Assembly: GCF_000709345.1 (NCBI RefSeq)
Contig: NZ_KL448327.1
Span: 82,574-119,933 of the forward strand
Reading direction: 5' to 3'
DNA: 37,360 nucleotides
Origin: Polaromonas glacialis
GTDB taxonomy: Bacteria; Pseudomonadota; Gammaproteobacteria; Burkholderiales; Burkholderiaceae_C
A program made the translations under genes and the position numbers. The notes under the pieces were generated by a model. That model saw only the letters and a list, made by a program, of their open reading frames with translations, ran no database searches and was not told the origin of the DNA. Shown here one piece after another: positions 7,897 to 16,295 of the stretch (positions are counted from its first letter, which is position 1; each line of letters begins with the position of its first letter).

Positions 7897-8130
7897 TTAA
7901 ACCCAATGCTCTGATGCCGGTGCCACGTCAGCACTCGCCTGTTGGTCGAAGTTTTCGGGAAATGTCAAACAGGCCTCCAGGCCCACCGGATTTCGCGGAC
8001 GAAACTGTAAGCTTCCCGCGTAACGGCTGGCAATCTCGCTGACGATGGAAAGACCCAGACCGCTGCCTTGAGAGGCCGCGCCACGCCTCCAGAACCGCTG
8101 CGTGGCCAATGCGCAATCCACCTGAGGGTC
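7897..8130 (-). pseudogene. Sensor histidine kinase, C-terminal fragment
   Basis: The readable part is the end of a HATPase domain: TQRFWRRGAASQGSGLGLSIVSEIASRYAGSLQF contains the F box and the G2 box (GSGLGLSIV) that close the ATP lid. The sensor, the HisKA phosphoacceptor region and the N box are missing. Homology stops at about 8130, next to the presumed end of the Tn3-family element, so the gene was cut by that transposon or by a later deletion. No response regulator remains in the window. Confidence 0.8.
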
Positions 8131-8134
8131 GGCC

Positions 8135-8172
8135 GGGATTCGGACGGAATCCGGCGTTTTTTGACGTAACCG
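8135..8172. repeat. Candidate terminal inverted repeat of the Tn3-family element
   Basis: Just downstream of tnpA is GGGATTCGGACGGAATCC followed by GGCGTTTTTTGACGTAACC. Its length, the G-rich outer end and the position between tnpA and unrelated kinase DNA fit a 38-bp Tn3-type terminus. It also contains a small dyad (GGATTC/GAATCC). The partner terminus is missing because the other end of the transposon was lost, so this cannot be confirmed within the window. Confidence 0.4.
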
Positions 8173-8179
8173 ATTGATT

Positions 8180-10735
8180 TCAAATAAGAATAGTCTCGAA
8201 TTGCATGGGCGGCACCGGCCGCTCCAGATCCAGCGAGTAATCGCCAAATCGATTGATGTGCTCGACCCGGTAGGGCGCCAGGCCGCCCAAGACAGCCGCG
8301 TCAACGGCAAACCCCTCGGCCTGAAGCTCCTTGAGCACCCGGGTCATCGCCTCCACGTTGTGCAGGATGACCAGGTTGGCCACCAGCTGGTTGTACTTGA
8401 TGACCTTGCGCTGCTCGTGCCGTACGTTCTCGGCAATGACGCCCTCGCCGCCAAAGAACAGCCACTTCGTGAACTGGTTGAACTCTTCGCTCTTGCAGGT
8501 GGCCGCCTGAATCGTGCGGCGCAGCTCCACGTCCCCGATGTAGTCCAGCAGGAACTGCGTTCGAACCACCCGCCCGAGCTCGCGAAAGGCAAAGTAGAGC
8601 TTGTTCTTGCGGCTGGCCGTACCCAGGCGGCGCAGCAGGGCCGATGGAGTGATCTTTCCCGCCTTGATCGACAAGGCGACGCGCAGCATGTCGGGCAGAT
8701 GGGTTGAAATCAGCGACCAGTCAATGCTTTCGCCAAACAGCGCGTCGATGTGCTTGTAGCGGGTTTTCTTGTCTGGCCGGAAGAACACCAGCTTTTTGAA
8801 CTGGCGGATCCGGGGCATCAGTTTGATGCCCAGCAAATAGGCCAGAGCGAAGGCCGGCGTGCTCTGCGCATGGGTGTCGCCATGCACCGTATCGGGCTGC
8901 ACGTCGGACTCGTTCTTGATGAGCCCATCGAGAATGTAGACCGCCTCATACACGCCGCAGGGAATGAAGTGGCTGAACAGCGCGATGTACCTGTCCGAGA
9001 CATGGTAGTAGCCGATGCCGCCATAACCGCCGTAGCGGATATGGCTTTCGGCCAGCAGATTTTGCTCGTACAGATTCCACTGGGTGCCGTCGGCCGAGGC
9101 TGCCTCGCCGCTTCCCCAGTATTTGGGCAAGAGGAACTTGTTGTAAGCGTTGATGACCTGCACCAAGGCTTTTTCCAGCCGCGCCTCGGTCATGTGGTGC
9201 AAATTGAGCCAGGCGACCTGCTTGCGGCTCAGATCCTTGAGCGAGCGGGCCGTTTGCGTGGGGCCAAGATTGCACCCGTAGCAAAACAGCGTGGTGACAA
9301 AGCGCAGCCGTGGATTGTCGATCTTGCCCTCAAAGCCGGACAGGGGGCCAAACAGCTTGTGCAGATCGAGCCAGCGCTCGCCTTCGACCAGGATGTCCAG
9401 AATGTTCTTCGGCGCCAACCGGGCGGTGAGCTGCTGATCCACCCGTAACAACGCGGCAGGCGCGGCTTGTTTCGAATTCTTGCGGATGACCAGTTCCTCC
9501 CCAACGAAGGCGGCATGGGCATTGTCGGGAAAGGCGCCATCGACCCGCTTGGCCGTGTCCGCCAGGCGCTGCCGGAGCTGCGCGACGAATGCGCCCGCCT
9601 CTGTGGGCAGCGCCAGCATGGCGCCGTAGTCGGCCACCTGGGACTCGAACGCGTCCCAACTGATGAGTTGCTCGCGGTAGTCGCCGTACTGCTCGCTGTG
9701 GCGGACAAACAGGTCACCGGACTGCAGCTCGCGCGCCACTTCCGAGAGCACGCACAATTCAAAATACTTGCGGTGAACGCTGGCAGGCTTGCCTTGTTCG
9801 TTTTCCTGGACGACGAGTCGCCGCCATTTGTCCGGCAGCCATTGCACGCTGAGCGCCGCCTCGTCCACGGGCAAGTGCTCTTTATGGCTGCTGCGGTGCT
9901 GCAGCACAAAGGCAATCGCCTGCACCAGCGTCTGGTCGCTGTGGGTCGAGGCCAATTCTAGGAGCCCCAGGCAGTTGAGCAGCAGCGGGCGCTGCGCCTG
10001 GTAGGAGGCCATCATGAAGGGAAAGTAATTGTCGGCGGCGTAAGCCATGTGCTCGTCGCATTGCGCCAGCAACTGCGCCGACTCGCCCTCGATGGCGCTG
10101 GCGATTCGCCCGCCGCGCTCGGCATCCGTGGCGCCCGCCTCGAAGGCCTTGAGCACGTCGCGCAGCGTGGCGATGAGCTTTTCCGCCCGCAGGCGGTGCT
10201 CGGTGAAATAGCGCTCCAGCTGCTCGGCGCCCGTGGCATGGAGTTTTCGCACTTTGCGCCGCAAAATGTCCACGGCGTCGTCCAGCGCCTGGCGCAATTG
10301 GGCATGAATCAGCACCACGGCCAGCGCGTAGCGCTTGGCCGGTTTGGTCGCCTTGATGTCCGCCGCGTCGAGCGCGCGGGCTTCGAGCACGTACTGGTGG
10401 AATTTCGGCGCTGCAATGTGGTCGATGGCCGGCAGGCGGGCCACCCAGGCCTTTAGCCATGAAAGGTGCTCCAGATAGGCACGCACTTCAGGGTTCGTCG
10501 GTTTTTTGGGCTCGCGTTTGAGCCTGAGCCAGCCCGATGTGGCCCCAGCCTTGACCAGAAACAAGTCGTCGATTTCATGTTTGAGCGCTGGCGATAGCCC
10601 GGCAGACAGCACGCTGAACAACTCGTCATTGACTTGCGCACGAATGCGGCGCGCGGTGCGCAGCAAGGTGCTGAACCCTGGCAGCTCGAAACGCTGGCGC
10701 ACCAGTTGCTCGATCACCACGTTGATGACGGTGGC
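8180..10735 (-). pseudogene. tnpA: Tn3-family transposase TnpA lacking its N-terminus
   Basis: About 850 residues of a normally ~980-1000-aa DDE transposase. The catalytic core is intact: SADGTQWN (first Asp), DTVHGDTHAQS (second Asp), and the region AENVRHEQRKVIKYNQLVANLVILHNVEAMTRVL with the final Glu. The gene is cut at 10735, where the IS3-family inverted repeat begins; codons upstream of that, including the apparent TTG start, come from the IS. The lost part is the N-terminal DNA-binding domain that recognises the 38-bp ends, so the protein should be inactive. No resolvase or res site of this transposon remains. Confidence 0.88.
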
Positions 10736-10768
10736 TGTCAAGGAAGTTGTCGCCTGAAGTGAAGTGAG

Positions 10769-11114
10769 TCAGGCTACCTTTTGAGTGTTTCGAAGCTCCT
10801 TGATTTGTGGGTTTTCTGGGTTGAGGTGCACGACATCGACATGCGCCCACTGGCGGGTCTGCCTTGACCAGCGCTGGGGATTTTCCTGGCGTGCCCGTTC
10901 ATAGACGAGCGATCGCTCCTCAAGCAATGCCCGGTCCAGGCCGGCATGGCGTTGGGCTGGAGTCACGAAGCCAATCGCGCTGTGGTGATGCTGATGGTTG
11001 TACCAGTGCGCCAGCTCGGTCACCCAGCGCCTTGCGGCCAGCAGGTTTTCAAACGGCTTGACAGGCAATTGCGGGCGGTACTTCAGGGTTCTGAACGCCG
11101 ATTCGACATAGGGA
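10769..11114 (-). pseudogene. IS3-family OrfB, C-terminal half
   Basis: The minus-strand frame reads NPYVESAFRTLKYRPQLPVKPFENLLAARRWV and continues through WYNHQHHHSAIGFVTPAQRH to a TAG stop. This is the end of an rve/IS3 integrase core with the catalytic Glu in NPYVES. It continues exactly the frame broken at 14468 (..SVSND + NPYVES..). The first two catalytic Asp residues are on the other side of the insertion. Confidence 0.88.
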
Positions 11115-11118
11115 TTGG

Positions 11119-11409
11119 AGCGAGCAGTCAACTGCGCCGCATGGCGACGTTGAGCGACGACCTTTTCGCGTCACCCATCCGCACCATCCGCTGTTCGGTC
11201 AGGTGTTCGATCTGGTCGAGCGTGGGAGGAACTGGCGCGAAGACAGGGTTTTTTTCCACGACACAGCAGGAGGCTCGCACTCGATGCCGGCGGTCTGGAC
11301 CGACCTGGTCGCCGAAGACCCTTTCAATGCTGTGGCGCGGGGACGTGCCGCGTTCCGGGCTCAAGAACTCCTCGAATTGGTGCAACTGATCGAGGCAATG
11401 AAGTCATGA
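11119..11409 (+). CDS. DUF5372 family small protein, start unclear
   Basis: The readable protein runs RPFRVTHPHHPLFGQVFDLVERGRNWREDRVFFHDTAGGSHSMPAVWTDLV and ends with a helical tail. The pattern V-T-H-P-H-H-P-L-F-G, then W-x-E-D-R-V-F-F-H-D and S-M-P-A-x-W-T-D-L, is that of DUF5372 proteins, which accompany serine-recombinase elements. No ATG precedes the conserved region in this frame; GTG 11203 would cut into it. The frame stays open to the left end of the element, so translation may begin at a non-canonical codon or in flanking DNA. Function unknown, perhaps a recombination accessory factor. Confidence 0.65.
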   Translation, partial: SEQSTAPHGDVERRPFRVTHPHHPLFGQVFDLVERGRNWREDRVFFHDTAGGSHSMPAVWTDLVAEDPFNAVARGRAAFRAQELLELVQLIEAMKS

Positions 11410-11550
11410 GCCGGCCCCTTCAGTGTAAAGAAGATATTGTGCAAAGTGTAAAGGCGATTACGTCTTGTCTTGCATCTGTTCGATGCTACTGGCATGGGAG
11501 CTCAACATACATGCTGCACATGAAACCTCCTATCGCTTGCAGTGATCACC

Positions 11551-11578
11551 TTGACAGTGTGTTCATGCCGAACATAAT
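11551..11578 (+). promoter_or_regulatory. Strong sigma-70 promoter for the recombinase operon
   Basis: TTGACA at 11551-11556 and CATAAT at 11573-11578 are separated by 16 bp, about 40 bp before the start of the HTH gene. Just upstream, AGTGTAAAG occurs twice (about 11421 and 11449), a possible binding site. The interval 11410-11619 holds no gene. Confidence 0.65.
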
Positions 11579-11619
11579 CCTATTTACATACATTGACTGG
11601 CCTGAGCCGAGGAGGGTCC

Positions 11620-12084
11620 ATGCCCATAGATCGAGACAAGCACGACAAGCAAGCGGTCCTGCGCCAGCACGCTGCGCTCAACCCGCGTGCGCACGGCGTC
11701 ACTCACGCACTGTTCGCCAACAACGCGTTCTTCGACCCCGACGATGTGCTGCAGGTCAAGTACGAGATGCTGCGACTGGTCAACATCGACAAGCGCTCGA
11801 TCAGCGAGGCTGCCAAGGCCTGCGGCTTTTCGCGTCCCTCGTTCTACCAGGCCATGACGGCCTTCGAGAGCGGCGGCCTGGCCGCTTTACTCGCCCACAA
11901 GAGTGGTCCGCACGGTGGCCACAAACTCACGCCAACGGTGCTGCAGTTCATCTGCGAGGCGCGTGCTACCGATCCGGATATTCGTGCGGAGCGCCTGGCC
12001 GAGTTGGTGCACCAAAATTTCGGGGTGCAAGTTCACCCTCGCAGCATCGAGCGGCAGTTGCTGCGCAAAAAAAAACGGCGCTGA
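11620..12084 (+). CDS. Helix-turn-helix accessory protein of the serine-recombinase element
   Basis: A 154-aa basic protein. Residues ~50-85 (DKRSISEAAKACGFSRPSFYQAMTAFESGGLAAL) are a transposase-type helix-turn-helix, followed by a second winged or HTH-like region (TDPDIRAERLAELVHQNFGVQVHPRSIERQLLRKKKRR) with a basic tail. I chose ATG 11620 because GGAGGG lies just upstream; the alternative TTG 11593 lacks one. It sits between DUF5372 and the recombinase, consistent with recognition of the element ends or regulation of the recombinase. Confidence 0.8.
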   Translation: MPIDRDKHDKQAVLRQHAALNPRAHGVTHALFANNAFFDPDDVLQVKYEMLRLVNIDKRSISEAAKACGFSRPSFYQAMTAFESGGLAALLAHKSGPHGGHKLTPTVLQFICEARATDPDIRAERLAELVHQNFGVQVHPRSIERQLLRKKKRR

Positions 12085-12089
12085 TACCC

Positions 12090-12377
12090 GTGTCGCTTGC
12101 GCCGCTGCTGCGCGACGACAGTCTGGTTGCACGCTACGAAGATCTGCGCCAACAGGTGCTTGGCCGATCGGCCGTTCAACCCCAGGGCCTGGCTTTGTTC
12201 ACCCGTGGCGGTATGTGCGCCTGGATGCAGGTGTGGAGTCAGTGCGTGGCGCCGACGCCGGTGCCGGCGCCGCCACAGGGTGACCAGCAGATCTGTCCAG
12301 CGCAGTTGCACAGGGACGTTGCAATGCTGCTGGCCAGTATGGTTTTGTTCAATCGGCAGGAGGCCCTCGTATGTTGA
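12090..12377 (+). CDS. Small protein preceding the recombinase, unknown function
   Basis: A 95-aa frame from GTG 12090, five bases after the HTH gene stop, to TGA 12377, overlapping the recombinase ATG (GTATGTTGA). The sequence starts VSLAPLLRDDSLVARYEDLRQQVLG and ends LLASMVLFNRQEALVC. The tight packing on both sides argues for a real coupled gene rather than a shadow. No catalytic motif is visible. Comparable small ORFs occur between HTH and recombinase genes in related elements, but I cannot name a function. Confidence 0.65.
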   Translation: MSLAPLLRDDSLVARYEDLRQQVLGRSAVQPQGLALFTRGGMCAWMQVWSQCVAPTPVPAPPQGDQQICPAQLHRDVAMLLASMVLFNRQEALVC

Positions 12378-14461
12378 ATGATCACCATCAGAAGGTGCAG
12401 GCCAGTCACCTCAAGCGCAACGCCTACCTCTATGTCCGCCAGTCGACGCTGCGCCAGGTGTTCGAGAACACCGAGAGCACCAAGCGCCAGTACGGCTTGC
12501 GCCAACGCGCCGTGGCCCTTGGCTGGGCAGACGAACGCGTCATCGTCATCGATACCGATCTTGGCCAGTCCGGCGCCGCCACGGATCGCGAAGGCTTCCA
12601 GCGCTTGGTCGCCGAAGTCGGCATGGGCCACGCGGGCATCGTGCTGGGTCTGGAGGTCTCGCGCCTGGCACGCAACTCCATGGACTGGCATCGGTTGCTG
12701 GAGATCTGCGCGCTCACCTCGACGCTGATCTGCGACGAGGATGGAGTCTATGACCCGGCACACTTCAACGACCGGTTGCTGCTCGGCCTGAAGGGCACCA
12801 TGAGCGAGGCGGAACTGCATGTGCTGCGCGCGCGCCTGCAGGGCGGAATCCTGAACAAGGCGCGCCGCGGCGAGTTGGAGATGCGCCCGCCCGTGGGGTT
12901 GATCTACACCAGCGATGGCACGCTCGTGCTCGATCCTGATCAGCAAGTCCAGCATTGCCTGAGGTGGCTGTTCGCGGCGTTCGCCCGCACCGGCTCAGCC
13001 TGCGCCACGGTCAAGGCCGCGCGTGATGAGAAGCTGGCATTTCCGCGGCGCTGCGCCAAGGGTCCCCACAAAGGCGAACTGCTGTGGGGCAGCCTGACGC
13101 ACGACCAGGTGCTTCGGGTGCTGCACAGTCCCCGATACGCTGGAGCGTTTGTTTATGGACGTTGCCATACGGTCAGGACCATCGATGGCCGCACCCGGCT
13201 GCGTCGAATGCCGCGCGATGAATGGGTCACGTTGATCCCGGGTAACCATGCGGGGTATATCTCTTGGGACGAGTTCGAGCTCAACCAGCATCGCCTGCAT
13301 GCCAACGCGCAGGCGATGGGCACCGATCGGCGGCGCGGACCACCGCGCGAGGGTCCTGCGCTGCTGCAAGGAATGGTCTTGTGTGGGCGCTGCGGTCAAC
13401 GCATGACGGTTCGCTATCACGATCGTCATGGGCAATTGTGTCCCGACTACATATGCCAGCGCGAACGCATCAAGCACGGTCAAGCGGTGTGCCAACACGT
13501 GCCCGGAACCGGCATTGACCAAGCGGTCGCAGCGGTGCTCATCGAGGCGGTCAATCCGGTTGCGCTCGAGGTGTCGCTGGTCGTTCAACAGGAACTGCAG
13601 TCTCGCTTTGAAGAGGCGGACCGCATGCGCCATGCCAATGTTGAACGCGCGCAGTACGAATGCGAACTGGCGCAGCGACGCTATATGCGCGTTGATCCCG
13701 ACAACCGGCTGGTGGCCGACTCCCTGGAGGCGGATTGGAACGAGAAGCTGCGCGCGCTGGGCGATGCACGCGAGGAGTACACCCGTCGCCGGGATGAAGA
13801 CGCACGCTTGTTGACCGACGAGCAGCGCAAAGCGATCGTGCAACTGGCCACCGACTTCCCTCGCCTGTGGAACGATCCGGGTACGCTCGATCGCGATCGC
13901 AAACGCATGGTCAGATTGCTGGTGGAGGACGTCACCTTGAATCGTGACGACAAGATCACCATACATATTCGCTTCAAGGGTGGTGCGCGCAAGTCGCTGC
14001 ATCTACCCCTGCCCAAGTGCTCCTGGCAGCAGCGTGTGACGCCCACTGCCGTGGTCCAGGAGATAGACCACTTGCTTGACGAACACACCACGGCGCAGAT
14101 CGCCGACGTTCTCAATGCTCGTGGATTCGCGCCGGGTGCGGGATCGGCATTCAATACACGGATGATCGCGCGTTTGGCGCGCGACTACCATCTCAAACCG
14201 CGGTACGACCGATTGCGCGAGCGCGGCATGTTGACACTGCAGGAAATGGCCGACGCATTGCACGTCACCCCCCACACTGTCAAGATCTGGCTGCGGCGCG
14301 GCCTGTTGCGAGGCCACGCCTACAGCGACAAGAACGAGTCCTTGTATGAACCACCAGGCGACCTGGCTCCCCGCAAGAAGCCCGGCGCCAAGCTCTCGCA
14401 GCGGCGTCTGGAGGCAACGGTTCCACCTGAACGTACGGAAGGAGTGCAGTATGCGACGTAG
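12371..14461 (+). CDS. Large serine recombinase
   Basis: A 696-aa recombinase. The catalytic domain has nucleophile Ser25 in YLYVRQSTLRQV and the arginine motif VSRLARNSMDWHRL. It is followed by the recombinase domain (RPPVGLIYTSDG...) and a zinc ribbon at about 335-380 (LCGRCGQRMTVRY and YICQRERIKHGQAVCQ, four Cys). A charged coiled-coil region (about 405-470) follows. An extra C-terminal HTH (GMLTLQEMADALHVTPHTVKIWLRRGLL) is present, MerR-like and unusual in phage integrases. The gene ends only 6 bp from the right end of the element, as in self-mobilising serine-recombinase transposons. All expected motifs are present, so it is likely active. Confidence 0.92.
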   Translation: MLNDHHQKVQASHLKRNAYLYVRQSTLRQVFENTESTKRQYGLRQRAVALGWADERVIVIDTDLGQSGAATDREGFQRLVAEVGMGHAGIVLGLEVSRLARNSMDWHRLLEICALTSTLICDEDGVYDPAHFNDRLLLGLKGTMSEAELHVLRARLQGGILNKARRGELEMRPPVGLIYTSDGTLVLDPDQQVQHCLRWLFAAFARTGSACATVKAARDEKLAFPRRCAKGPHKGELLWGSLTHDQVLRVLHSPRYAGAFVYGRCHTVRTIDGRTRLRRMPRDEWVTLIPGNHAGYISWDEFELNQHRLHANAQAMGTDRRRGPPREGPALLQGMVLCGRCGQRMTVRYHDRHGQLCPDYICQRERIKHGQAVCQHVPGTGIDQAVAAVLIEAVNPVALEVSLVVQQELQSRFEEADRMRHANVERAQYECELAQRRYMRVDPDNRLVADSLEADWNEKLRALGDAREEYTRRRDEDARLLTDEQRKAIVQLATDFPRLWNDPGTLDRDRKRMVRLLVEDVTLNRDDKITIHIRFKGGARKSLHLPLPKCSWQQRVTPTAVVQEIDHLLDEHTTAQIADVLNARGFAPGAGSAFNTRMIARLARDYHLKPRYDRLRERGMLTLQEMADALHVTPHTVKIWLRRGLLRGHAYSDKNESLYEPPGDLAPRKKPGAKLSQRRLEATVPPERTEGVQYAT

Positions 14462-14467
14462 TCCTTG

Positions 14468-15192
14468 TCGTTGCTTACGGACGGCCGGCTGCGCGTGTGC
14501 GCCACTCCCAGGCGCTGCATCGTGGCCAGCATGGTCTCGCCCTTCATCGGCGCGCCATTGTCCGAATGCACCGTCAGCTGGCCCGGGGGAATGCTGTGCC
14601 GCGCGCAGATGTCGCGCAGCAACTGGCTGGCCAGCTCGGCACTCTCGCAATCGAACACCTGCCAGCCAACGATCTTGCGGCTGAACAGATCCTCGAACAG
14701 GTACAGGTAGAAGTGCTGGCCGCGCACCTGGGTTGGCAGGTACGTGATATCCCAGCAAAACACCTGATCGGGCCCGGTCGCGGCCAGGGCGCGCGGCCGG
14801 CTGCGCTTTTGCGCTGAACGCTCTGCGCGCCGATGGGCCAACTGGCCCTCCTGGCGCAGCAGGCGGTACATCGTGGATTCGGACGCCACATAGACGCCGC
14901 TGTCGGCCAGGCGAGGCACGATCTGGCTCGGCGGCAAGTCCTTGAACGCTTCGCTGTTGAGCGTGGCCATCACGGCCTGGCGCTCTTCTTCAAGCAGCTT
15001 GTTGGCCGGGCGTGCATAGCGCCGCTTGCCTGAAGGGCGCTGGTCACCCTCGGCCGCCTCAGAGCGCTGCCAGCGCTGCACGCTGCGGCACGACAAGCCG
15101 ATCTGGCGGCAAGCCGGTTGCAAACGCGCCCCGTCGGCGCAGGCCTTGTCAATGAGGCCGAGCAACTTTTGGCGCTGCTGGACGGACGTCAT
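14468..15192 (-). pseudogene. IS3-family OrfB, N-terminal part
   Basis: Starts MTSVQQRQKLLGLIDKACADG with an HTH (ACRQIGLSCRSVQRWQR), then a HTH_21-type segment, and the rve core with FCWDITYLP (first Asp) and TVHSDNGAPMK (second Asp). The IS3 frame ends at RPSVSND, where the serine-recombinase element begins. The remaining catalytic Glu lies in the fragment at 10769-11114. The start overlaps the orfA stop (ATGA). Confidence 0.88.
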
Positions 15193-15713
15193 TTGTCCGC
15201 GCCCTCCAACAGCGCCTGGAAGTTTTTTTGCAACACCAGCAAGGCAGCCACCTCGGCCAGCGCCTTTTCCTTGCGCCTGAGTTCGCGCTGCAACTGATCA
15301 TGCTGGCGCTGCAGCTCGCGAAAGGCGCCGCTCGCCTCGCGTGAAGCGGGCACGGCAGGGGTGCAAAACGCCTGGTGCCACTGCACCAGCTGATGCTCGA
15401 ACACGCCATGCTCGCGGCACCAGCTGGCCCGGGCCATGTCATCCAGTGCATAGCTTTGCTGCAGCGCCATCAAACGCTGTGCAGGCGTCCAGGCCGACGC
15501 CGGGCCGTCCAGTGCAGCAGTTGCAGCGGACACCGGGGGGGCTATCGTGCCGGTTTTCTTGCTTGCGCTTTGCAGCCACTTCCTGAGCGTGCCGGCGGAC
15601 ATGTTGAGTTCACTGGCAACGCTGATAACGGAACGCGTGCCGCGATGCCTGGCTTTGAGCAATGCCTGCTCTTTAAATTCAAGGGAGTGATGTGAATGCG
15701 GTGTTCTGGTCAT
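15189..15713 (-). CDS. IS3-family OrfA
   Basis: A 174-aa protein starting MTRTPHSHHSLEFKEQALLKARHRGTRSVISVASELNMSAGTLRKWLQSA, the usual Tnp_1-type helix-turn-helix for binding IS ends. A long Leu/Glu-rich coiled coil near the C-terminus (FRELQRQHDQLQRELRRKEKALAEVAALLVLQKNFQALL) would mediate multimerisation. Alone it typically acts as an inhibitor or regulator of transposition. The gene is intact although orfB is interrupted. Confidence 0.85.
   Translation of the reverse strand: MTRTPHSHHSLEFKEQALLKARHRGTRSVISVASELNMSAGTLRKWLQSASKKTGTIAPPVSAATAALDGPASAWTPAQRLMALQQSYALDDMARASWCREHGVFEHQLVQWHQAFCTPAVPASREASGAFRELQRQHDQLQRELRRKEKALAEVAALLVLQKNFQALLEGADK
15222..15228 (-). other. Slippery heptamer for -1 frameshift fusion of IS3 OrfA and OrfB
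   Basis: Within orfA the codons CAA AAA AAC form A AAA AAC in frame. A -1 slip here leads, with no stop, through LPGAVGGRGQ directly into MTSVQQ of OrfB. IS3 elements usually make OrfAB transposase this way. The ATGA overlap offers a parallel route to free OrfB. Confidence 0.65.
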
Positions 15714-15772
15714 GAAATGTCGTTGCCGGGCAGTTAGCCATTGAAGAATTGGACGCGACAACAAGTCTGACA

Positions 15773-16223
15773 CCCGGGGGTGACCTCGGTGCTGACGGTG
15801 CTCTCGGAAATCGGCCCGGACCTGAGCCGCTTTGCCAGCGTCAAGCACTTCTGCTCCTGGCTCGGACTGTGTCCGGGCACCAAGATCAGCGGGGGCAAGG
15901 TGCTCTCAAGCAGGACGCGGCGCTCAGTCAACCGGGCGCGCCAGGCACTGAAGATGGCCGCCATGAGCTTGTCGCGCAACGGCTCGGCACTCGGTGCCTT
16001 CTATCGCCGCATGTGCGCGCGCATGGACAAACCCCGCGCCAACACGGCCACCGCCCACAAGCTTGCCAGAATGGTCTACTTCATGCTCACGCGCGGCGAG
16101 GACTTCGTCGACCAGGGCCAGCAGCACTATGAAGAGCAGCAGCGCCAGCGCAGCGTGGCAGCGCTCAAGCGTCGCGCTGCCGCCCTCGGATTCCTCATCG
16201 CCCCGACGGAAGTACCTGCCTGA
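15773..16223 (+). pseudogene. IS110-family transposase, C-terminal fragment
   Basis: About 145 residues of the transposase_20 (IS116/IS110/IS902) domain: LSEIGPDLSRFASVKHFCSWLGLCPGTKISGGKVLSSRTRRSVNRARQAL, continuing to the natural C-terminus. The catalytic serine lies in this domain, but the RuvC-like DEDD half is gone. The upstream edge coincides with the IS3 inverted repeat. The beginning TPGG..VTSVLTVL looks slightly deleted relative to the usual TPGVDVTSV pattern. Confidence 0.8.
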
Positions 16224-16295
16224 TCCTCAACGAACTTTGGTTTCTTATGAGCCAACCACCTTGACCGAAGTCTTATCCCGGTCGCAAGCCTTTAA

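Larger units (their letters stand above)
11115..14467 (+). mobile_element. Serine-recombinase transposable element inserted in IS3 orfB
   Basis: Removing 11118-14467 rejoins IS3 orfB perfectly in frame (SVSND-NPYVES), leaving one copy of TTG; TTG occurs at both junctions (11115-11117 and 14465-14467). This is the footprint expected of a large serine recombinase acting at a 2-3-bp crossover core. The element carries a DUF5372 ORF, an HTH protein, a small ORF and the recombinase, all rightward, in an arrangement resembling the rhizobial y4b-type gene clusters. No passenger genes are present, so it is a minimal self-mobile unit. Confidence 0.75.
10736..15772 (-). mobile_element. IS3-family element split by a serine-recombinase element
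   Basis: The ends are TGTCAAGGAAGTTGTCGC on the plus strand at 10736 and TGTCAGACTTGTTGTCGC on the minus strand from 15772. They share TGTCA, five variable bases, then GTTGTCGC, which is a good IS3-type inverted repeat. Between them lie orfA and the two halves of orfB, separated by a 3.35-kb insertion. The bases flanking the two ends do not form a target duplication, and they belong to different genes (Tn3 tnpA on the left, IS110 on the right). The element therefore sits at a rearrangement junction, not a simple insertion. Confidence 0.8.

Noticed and set aside
8750..9448. 232-aa plus-strand ORF
   Set aside because: It lies wholly inside Tn3 tnpA on the other strand, and its composition is that of an antisense shadow in high-GC DNA.
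11406..12089. Coding potential of the long frame before the small ORF
   Set aside because: The 11406-12377 frame before GTG 12090 is antisense-like filler overlapping the promoter and the HTH gene; only the last 95 codons are supported.
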